From assembly GCF_041146395.1 (NCBI RefSeq), contig NC_091000.1:16010501-16074500 (forward strand): 64,000 bases of DNA. Reading direction: 5' to 3'. This document shows, piece by piece, positions 57,871-64,000 of this stretch. This stretch comes from Eulemur rufifrons (Eukaryota > Chordata > Mammalia > Primates > Lemuridae). The notes beneath the pieces were generated by a model, which made no database searches, was not told the DNA's origin, and worked only from the letters and a program-made list of their open reading frames with translations. Position 1 is the first letter of the stretch. The number at the start of each line of letters is the position of its first letter. A program made the position numbers and the translations under genes.

Positions 57871-60020
57871 CATTTAACTTTATTGCTTCACATTCTTATT
57901 CTCTGACCTATAGATAAAAAATATTCTCCTGGAAAAGATTCTTCTAGCTTTTGTTTCTATATGATATCTTACTTTATTTAATTTCTTAATGCAGCCAAAA
58001 ATTAAACTTTACTATGTGTCTTTCCTGTGTGTCAGTTGGTCACTTTTGACATAGCAAATCAAGGTCTCTCTGTGGTATTATTTTTTCTTCTCTTACTACA
58101 TTCCACAGTCAATCACGTTTATGAGCTCAAAGAAAAGAGATGGCCAAATTGCTAAGATAAAAATATCTTTCAATCCTGAAGATTTTATTCTTCCACACAG
58201 AATTTTCATGTATAAAGACAAGTAAGTATGCTTTCAGACATCCGCCATTCACACAATCCATCCTCCCTGAAACCTAAACATTATTGGTTCCCCCATGCTC
58301 TGGGTCTCATATTTCAATATGTTTCCGTGGCACCAGATTATGTGATCCCTGAAATCAAGTCTCACGTCTCCTTAGTGTCCAGTGTGCAGCATTGGCCTTG
58401 GGACATAACTGGCGCTTAATAAGTTTATTAAATAAATCCTCAAAACCTTGAAGTAAATTAAGTGCCTGTCTATTAAAATATTCTCCAAGGGCTAAATTCA
58501 GACTGTACTCTATAGTTAGGAAGAGCACAAATGCAAATACAAAAAATTGTAGGTAATTTGCACGTTCAAACACCATGTAGCCTTCTCTTTGGTAATTGCA
58601 AGTAAAATTCTATTCACCATAGTGCACACATGGACGTAAGCCATAGGTAACTCTTGTCTCCATGCTTGCTGAGCACAAAGCTTTATCTACTTTAGATCTT
58701 GCTTTACGCTTCTCATAGTAAAAATATAGAGCAACATCACAAACCTGAGCCCCTCACCCATGCAATCTAAATACTGAAAAGCAACTATGTCGATAGTATG
58801 ACAACTGTTTGATTACGAGATAAGAAGCACTGTGATGGAAACAGAAATAAACTCTGCATCTGAGCTCTAGGAGGAAGCTATTACAATCAGTACTAGAAAG
58901 AAAAAAAATCAGAAACCATGTTAGTAAAGGAAAAAAGAAAAGGAACAGAAAACATCAACTGCAGCTACTACACAGCAAGGTATTCACAGTCTGGCTGCCT
59001 TCCACTAATCTTCCAGAGAGGTTACTCCGGGATGATATGTTCCAAGTATCTAAAGCCATTCACCTCAAAGAAGTTGTGACAGTTACTTTGCTGTTTTCTT
59101 CCCACTTCTCAAGGGGAAATTTAATCAAGATTGTCAGTGCTTAAAAGAAAAGGGGGGAAAAAACATATACAATCAAGCTATACTTCAATACCCAAATAAA
59201 ACCACCAAAAATTAATCAAAACTTGATTTGAAACCCTTCCAGAACTGCAAAGCTCATGCAATATCCCAGAGATAGATGGCACCATGAATTTTGATGTACA
59301 TGGTGCACCATTTGATAAAGCGGTGATGTTTTCCTGCCGTAAGTGGTATAATTATGCTATGCATCAAGTGCATTCGCTTAGTAATATCCCCGTGCCACAG
59401 TCAGCCAGGCAGTCCTCACCAACTGGCATCTGCACAGGCCACTGGTCCTGCTGATTCCACTTTCCTTACCGCTGGGCAGGCTGCAGCCGCCGTGTTTTCA
59501 CGAGGCGAGCTAATGATCGAATGCTTTCTTGCATGTTGAGGTTAATAGATAAACTAATATATTTTAGCACATTCATTATAGCCAGTTTTCCCCTACGAAA
59601 AAAATTGCACATTTGGGTCTTCCGCCTTGACAAATGTGGCACTTCATCTTAAAAGTTGATTAAAATCAATACCTCTGTGGAAATTACATACAAAATGTAT
59701 TAGTAGCCCAGATATTCTGATAAGAACGCTGCTTATTCTCAGCTCTGTTGTCAACCCGCCCACCACAAAACTCAGGCTAAAACTGGAGTGCGTACTCATG
59801 AGGAATCACAATGGCTTTTCAACTAATAAATTAAAATTACTCATCAGTTAAACCATAGCCCATAATTTAAGACAAGCTCAATTTTAGTTGAGTGTGAACA
59901 ATAGTGCTAACTGATGAAGAATTCCAAGAAATTTCAAACACTTTGAAGTCATGTTTTATGTCTAATCGAAATTCCAGAAATTCTATGGCATAAACTTTCT
60001 CAATTTTAAAAATACATCAT
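57871..60020. other. Unique AT-rich noncoding DNA
   Basis: No gene or clear repeat recognised. TAATTA-like words and a low CpG count continue through 59500-60000. Confidence 0.45.
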
Positions 60021-60035
60021 TTTAAAGCCAATGGA

Positions 60036-60381
60036 CCAGGCCGGGCACAGTGGCTCACACCTGTAACCCTAGCACTCTGGGAGGCCGAGGTGGGTGGATC
60101 GTTTAAGCTCAGGAGTTCGAGACCAGCCTGAGCAAGAGCGAGACCCCATCTCTACTGTAATAGAAAGAAATTATATGGACAACTAAAATATAGGTAGAAA
60201 AAATTAGCCCGGCACGGTGGCGCATGCCTGTAGTCCCAGCTACACGGGAGGCTGAGGCAGGAGGATCGCTTGAGCCCAGGAGTTTGAGGTTGCTGTGAGC
60301 TAGACTGATACCACGGCACTCTAGCCTGAGCAACAGAGTGAGACTCTGTTTCAAAAAAATAAAAAAATAAAAAGATAAAAT
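60036..60381 (+). mobile_element. Lemur-type Alu SINE
   Basis: 'ccgggcacagtggctcacacc', the linker 'agaaagaaattatatgg' and the strepsirrhine right monomer 'ggttgctgtgagctagactg' are present, followed by a taaaa-type tail. Exact target duplication 'aaagccaatgga' lies at 60024-60035 and 60382-60393. Confidence 0.95.
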
Positions 60382-60479
60382 AAAGCCAATGGACTGGAAG
60401 AAAATTACCTATGTTAATGAACAAGTACATGATGGGGTTGTCGCTGAACTACACAGAATGATTTTGTACCTCAACATTG

Positions 60480-60640
60480 CTCATCTTAGCTCTGATTCTC
60501 TCCCACAGCCTTACTTGTTTACCACACTACACTTCTCACTTTTCTCCTGCAAAGTCAAGCCTTTTCCAAACAGTTCTCCCTAGCAAACCCCCACTCACAT
60601 CTCAAGGTCTAGCTCAAGTGCTGTAATACATAACCATTGT
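60480..60640 (+). mobile_element. L2 LINE fragment
   Basis: 'cacacttctcactt...tcctgcaaagtcaagcc' and 'ccactcacatctcaaggtctagctcaagtg' fit the L2 3' region, diverged. Confidence 0.45.
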
Positions 60641-60641
60641 T

Positions 60642-61715
60642 CTAGTCACTGTGGCTGTGTAACAAACAACCCCCAGTCTCAGAAGCCTAAAACAGCCACA
60701 GATTGTGTTGGCAAGAATGTGGACAAGGCACCACAGAAGTGGCTTGTCTGTGCTCTGTCATTTCTGGCATCTCAAAGGCAGAGACCCAAAGGCCGGAGGT
60801 GGCCCAACAGCCGACAGGTGAAATCAACCAGAAACATCATTATTTACATGTCTGGTGGTTGATGCTGGCTGTTGGCCGGGACCTCAGCTGGGGATGTTGA
60901 GTTGAAAACCTCCTTGTGGCCTCTCCATGTGGTCTGGGCTTCCCCGCAGCATGGGGATCTGGGGGTATTCAGATTTTTTGCATATGGTGGCTCAGGGCTC
61001 CAAAAGTGAGTACCTCAGTAGGTGAAGCAGGAACTGCATCATCTTGTAAGGGAGGAAACATTTTTCCTCCACTCTCTTAGGTTCTGTAGCCAGAGCTGTG
61101 AATTAAACTGACAAAAGGCAGATTAACAGGAGAAGAGTGTGCAGATTTTACTTGATGTTAATATCTTACATGGATGGGGGTTTCATTAAAAAAAAAAGAA
61201 AGAAAATCAAAGAAGTGATTTGACTCAGGGGCTTATATCCCATTTTAATAAAGGGCAATAAACCGTGGAGAAGTGACTAGACAAAGGAAAGGGGGTTTGG
61301 ACTTCCAGGGCCAGTGAACTGTAGGATAGTAAGTATATGGGGAAAACTAATGGCAGATACAGGTTATTTAGTAAGGTTTGTTTATGTAGATTCATCTCAG
61401 TGCCGTCTCCATCTCCAGTGGTACGAGTTGCTCTCCTCTTCCCTATATGGGAGAAGGGGGACACCTTCACTAGGGAAATTTATGCCCTTCTTTTAGACAG
61501 ATAGAAGCAGGGCAGGGAACGCTTCCTGTGTCTTCTCCTTCTCAGTTGCCTTCCGTTCAAAATAACTCATACACCAAACTGGCATGTTTTAAGGTAGCAC
61601 ATTCTGATCCCTTCAACCTTTTCTGGTTTAACCTCCAAAGTCACTCAACATCAGCATCACTTTCCCTACACTCTATTGGTTACAAGTAAGTCACAGGACA
61701 GGGAAAAGAAGGAAA
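60642..61715 (-). mobile_element. MLT1-type MaLR LTR, antisense, split by an ERVL-type LTR
   Basis: 'gtggctgtgtaacaaacaacccccag', 'gatgctggctgttggccgggacctcagc' and 'ctcctctccatgtgg'-like text precede the insert. After it come 'aagtcactcaacatcagcatcactttcc' and 'tattggttacaagtaagtcac', which complete the antisense MLT1 order. The insert is 61045-61615. Confidence 0.8.
61045..61615 (-). mobile_element. Solo ERVL-type LTR (LTR33/41-like) nested in MLT1
   Basis: It starts TGTAAGGGAGGAAACATTTTTCC and ends 'cattctgatcccttca', with imperfect flanks atct/acct. Interior 'aattaaactgacaaaaggcag' and 'ggtagcacattctgatcc' show family kinship with 33699-34221 and 28621-29125, and it has the same orientation. 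No viral genes remain. Confidence 0.75.
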
Positions 61716-62225
61716 GGTTTTGATTGGTGATGCTACTGGGTGTTTGCTTGCTTGTTTTTTCTTGGCTGCTAAAAGGAAAGTGTAGACAAGAATGAGAGGA
61801 GGCAGATCTGCAATACTGCAGAACAGCCTGAGGTTTAAGATTAAGGATATCTAACAGGCCATCTTAATTAGTTTGAGTTGCTGCAGTATCTCATTCTTGC
61901 CTCTCCTTAGAACTGCGATGAAGTCTGCCGCCCGTCCAAAGGCCTGGGTGAGTGCTTTGTGTGGAATGGTATGAGTTCCACGGTGGAGTGGATGCCAGAG
62001 CAAAGATCAGTCCTAAAATTAGAACAGGGCATAAAATAAGCAGAAAGCAATAATTCAGTGGAGAATGAAGTCAGAGCTGGAAATGACTGTGGGAACAAAA
62101 ACCCCAGCAAATTTATAAATATTTGCAGAAGGACTTTGAACTTTGTACTGGCAGAGACTAGAGATATACGCAAATCTTAGCCAGATCTTAAGGAGCAGAA
62201 TGACCCCCACTGGCAACATGGTTAA
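61716..62225. other. Unique noncoding DNA
   Basis: No gene or clear repeat recognised. Confidence 0.45.
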
Positions 62226-62230
62226 GTATG

Positions 62231-62638
62231 TACTACAGGTTGAATGTCTCCTCCAAAACTCATGTCGAAACTTAATCCCTAACATGGCAGTATGGAGAGG
62301 TGAGCCCTTTAATGATTGGGTCATGAGGGCTCTGCCCTCAGGAATGGATGGGTTAATGGGTTAATGGCTTGACCTGGGAGGGGAGCTGGTGGCTTGTTAA
62401 GAAGAGGAAAAGAGACCTGAGCCAGCATGTTAGCACACTCAGCCCCTGGCCATGTGACAACCTGCACTGCCTGGGGACTCTGCAGAGTGTCCCCACCAGC
62501 AAGAAGGCCCTCACCAGATGTGGCTTTTCGACTCTGGACTTCTCAGTCTCCGTAACTGTAAGGAATAAATTCCTCTTCCTTTATAAATTACCCAGTTTCA
62601 GATATTCGTTTATAAGCAACAGAAAATACACTAAGACA
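62231..62638 (+). mobile_element. Complete solo MST-type MaLR LTR
   Basis: Exact 5-bp duplication GTATG at 62226-62230 and 62639-62643. The LTR starts TACTACAGGTTGAATGTC (the expected TG has become TA) and ends 'aaaatacactaagaca'. Standard MST text runs through 'acttaatccctaac', 'gattgggtcatgagggctctgccctc' and 'aaggaataaattcctcttcc', whose aataaa is the LTR poly-A signal. 408 bp is the expected size. No internal MaLR gag sequence is present. Confidence 0.95.
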
Positions 62639-62659
62639 GTATGTTTTAGGTAAATCTCA

Positions 62660-62785
62660 CAACCCTCTGTGCATAATATCAGTAAATATTATTACCCTGT
62701 TTTACAGAAGAGGAATCGAATCAGGGAGGCTCCAGTGCCAGAACTAGAACTAAAGCTCAGACATGCCAGACCCAGGGTCCGGTCC
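62660..62785 (-). mobile_element. MIR SINE fragment, antisense
   Basis: 'attattaccctgttttacagaagaggaatcg' followed by 'agaactagaactaaagctcag' is the antisense MIR core. The 132-codon frame at 62669-63067 starts here and continues through repeats, so it is not called as a gene. Confidence 0.65.
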
Positions 62786-62959
62786 TTTCCACCCTACCTC
62801 CACCTGCATTCCCCAGCACCCACCAGCGAAGTTATTGCTCCATACTCTGTTCCCGTGCTGCTTTTGTTTGTTTGTTTCGTGTTGGCATTTACTGGTTTCT
62901 TCATTTTTCATCTTTATGTCTCTACAGCAGTTCTTCCCATGTCATGTGGCAGTTTGTCT

Positions 62960-63078
62960 CCTTATGTGACTCTCTCTCATGAGACTGAGCTCCTTGAAGG
63001 CAAGAAGCGTCTTGCTGGTATATTCTCATCACCTAGAAGTGTCTGGAATATGATAGGTATTCAATAAAGAATTTTTGC
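62960..63078 (+). mobile_element. L2 LINE tail
   Basis: 'gagactgagctccttgaaggcaagaagcg' then 'gataggtattcaataaagaatttttgc' is the L2 3' end. Confidence 0.7.
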
Positions 63079-63079
63079 T

Positions 63080-63420
63080 CATTCGATCATTTATGCATTT
63101 GCATTTATTGAACACCTAATAGGTGTCAGAGACACTGTGGCAGGTACTGAGATGCTGAGCTCATGCTCATGGGCAGAAAACATTATGCAAATAATCACAT
63201 AAACCAAACACATCACATAGCACACTGAGGCATGTGCCAGGTCAGAGAGGAATGCAGTATTTCAGAGAACAGGGCAGCTGGGAGAGTCAGGGAAGGATTG
63301 CAGAGGAAAGGATATGTAAGTGAGGGCCAAGAATGACTACATGGGTAGAAGGTCTGGCAGAGGGACCAGGCTGGAGGGCGAAGACAGGGAGGGAAGCCTG
63401 AGAGGTGAGCATGAAGCCCA
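63080..63420 (+). mobile_element. Ancient interspersed repeat fragment
   Basis: 'tgcatttgcatttattgaacacctaataggtgtcagagacac' matches the common 'tattgagcacctactatgtgcc' repeat, also seen at 14655-14925. The rest to about 63420 is diverged. Family unresolved. Confidence 0.5.
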
Positions 63421-64000
63421 GCCATGGTATCAGAGAACAAGGCACTCTTCCCATCAACAGAAAGTAGTCTGCAGAGATTTCTGCAGAAAGGAAATCCACA
63501 GGTACCTGTCTCATTCCCCAAATGTTTGGAGCAGCCATGTATTTTCTTCACAAACTCCCTCTTTACTAAAGATTGTCCAGCATATTAAATAAGAAAGCCT
63601 CTATTAGGACGACCACATCCTTAACACTGGCTTGTCCAGACCAGGGACTCCGTGGGCAGCGGCCGCTCTGATGAGCGGGAGTCAGGAGCTCCCCAGAGGC
63701 TGCAGAGCCTGAGAGGAAGAGACTGAGGACGCAGTTAGGGTCTCCTCCTGGGAGGAAAGGCCTCGCCTGTAATGCTGGTGATGAGATTGTACACACACAC
63801 ACACACACACACACACGATTAACCGATAAATAAATATTGGTAATCATTCATAGAAAATATAGATTTTTCTTAAAAATCATAAGCAAACCATAGTTCAATA
63901 TTTGAATGGGTATATTTTTCTTACCATGCTATATCTCCTTGGCCTGTATTCCTTGCTAAGAGATATTTTTCCAAAATTACGTTGTACCAGAAAAATTTAA
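63421..64000. other. Unique noncoding DNA
   Basis: Contains the (AC)n run at 63791-63816 and nothing recognised as a gene. The window ends within AT-rich unique DNA. Confidence 0.5.
63791..63816. repeat. (AC)n microsatellite
   Basis: Thirteen uninterrupted AC units, followed by 'gattaacc'. A polymorphic locus is likely. Confidence 0.96.

Overview
This window is noncoding genomic DNA from a primate, most likely a strepsirrhine and probably a lemur. Three Alu copies (28180-28518, 47981-48358, 60036-60381) carry the right-monomer signature seen in lemur Alus ('gctgtgagctaggctgacgccac' style, with an A-rich internal 'tagaaagaaattatatgg' insert in two of them). A recent 5'-truncated L1 at about 47367-47667 has the 3' end typical of lemur L1s. 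I found no protein-coding gene, no spliced exon series, no tRNA or rRNA gene and no CRISPR array. All long reading frames look like chance frames in repeats or low-complexity DNA.

Layout. Positions 1-2447 are one arm of a large inverted duplication. Its partner lies at 18328-20763 on the opposite strand, about 98% identical by eye, and a 15.9 kb spacer separates them. The left arm reaches the window edge, so it may continue outside. The spacer holds an older AluJ, MER20, a lemur Alu inserted in a MaLR fragment, a Tigger/MER44-family element split by a solo LTR with a clean TAAC target duplication, a degenerate interstitial telomeric block (13831-14060), a minisatellite with twelve exact CACGTG E-boxes (13893-14385), and L2 pieces. 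At its right end is a 144-bp-period tandem duplication that straddles the inner edge of the right arm.

From 20764 to 44600 the DNA is mostly unique AT-rich sequence. It contains Alus, MaLR LTRs, related ERVL-type LTRs (28621 and 33699, plus a third at 61045), two further LTRs (31134 and 31780), two L1 fragments, L2, MIR, a 347-bp MER44-like element and a truncated U6 snRNA pseudogene.

From 44600 to 64000 come a 25-base poly-G run, a dispersed 97-bp duplication, more LTRs, L2 interrupted by a Tigger-derived MER2, an MLT1 interrupted by an ERVL-type LTR, and a complete solo MST LTR with a GTATG target duplication. The remaining stretches are unique noncoding DNA with a few candidate regulatory segments that only comparative data could support.

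Nothing here amounts to a demonstrated new biological system. The features most worth following up are the inverted duplication with its compound breakpoint, and the telomere-like and E-box minisatellite pair in its spacer. Repeat family names come from recognising consensus sequences by eye; the broad class is more reliable than the subfamily.
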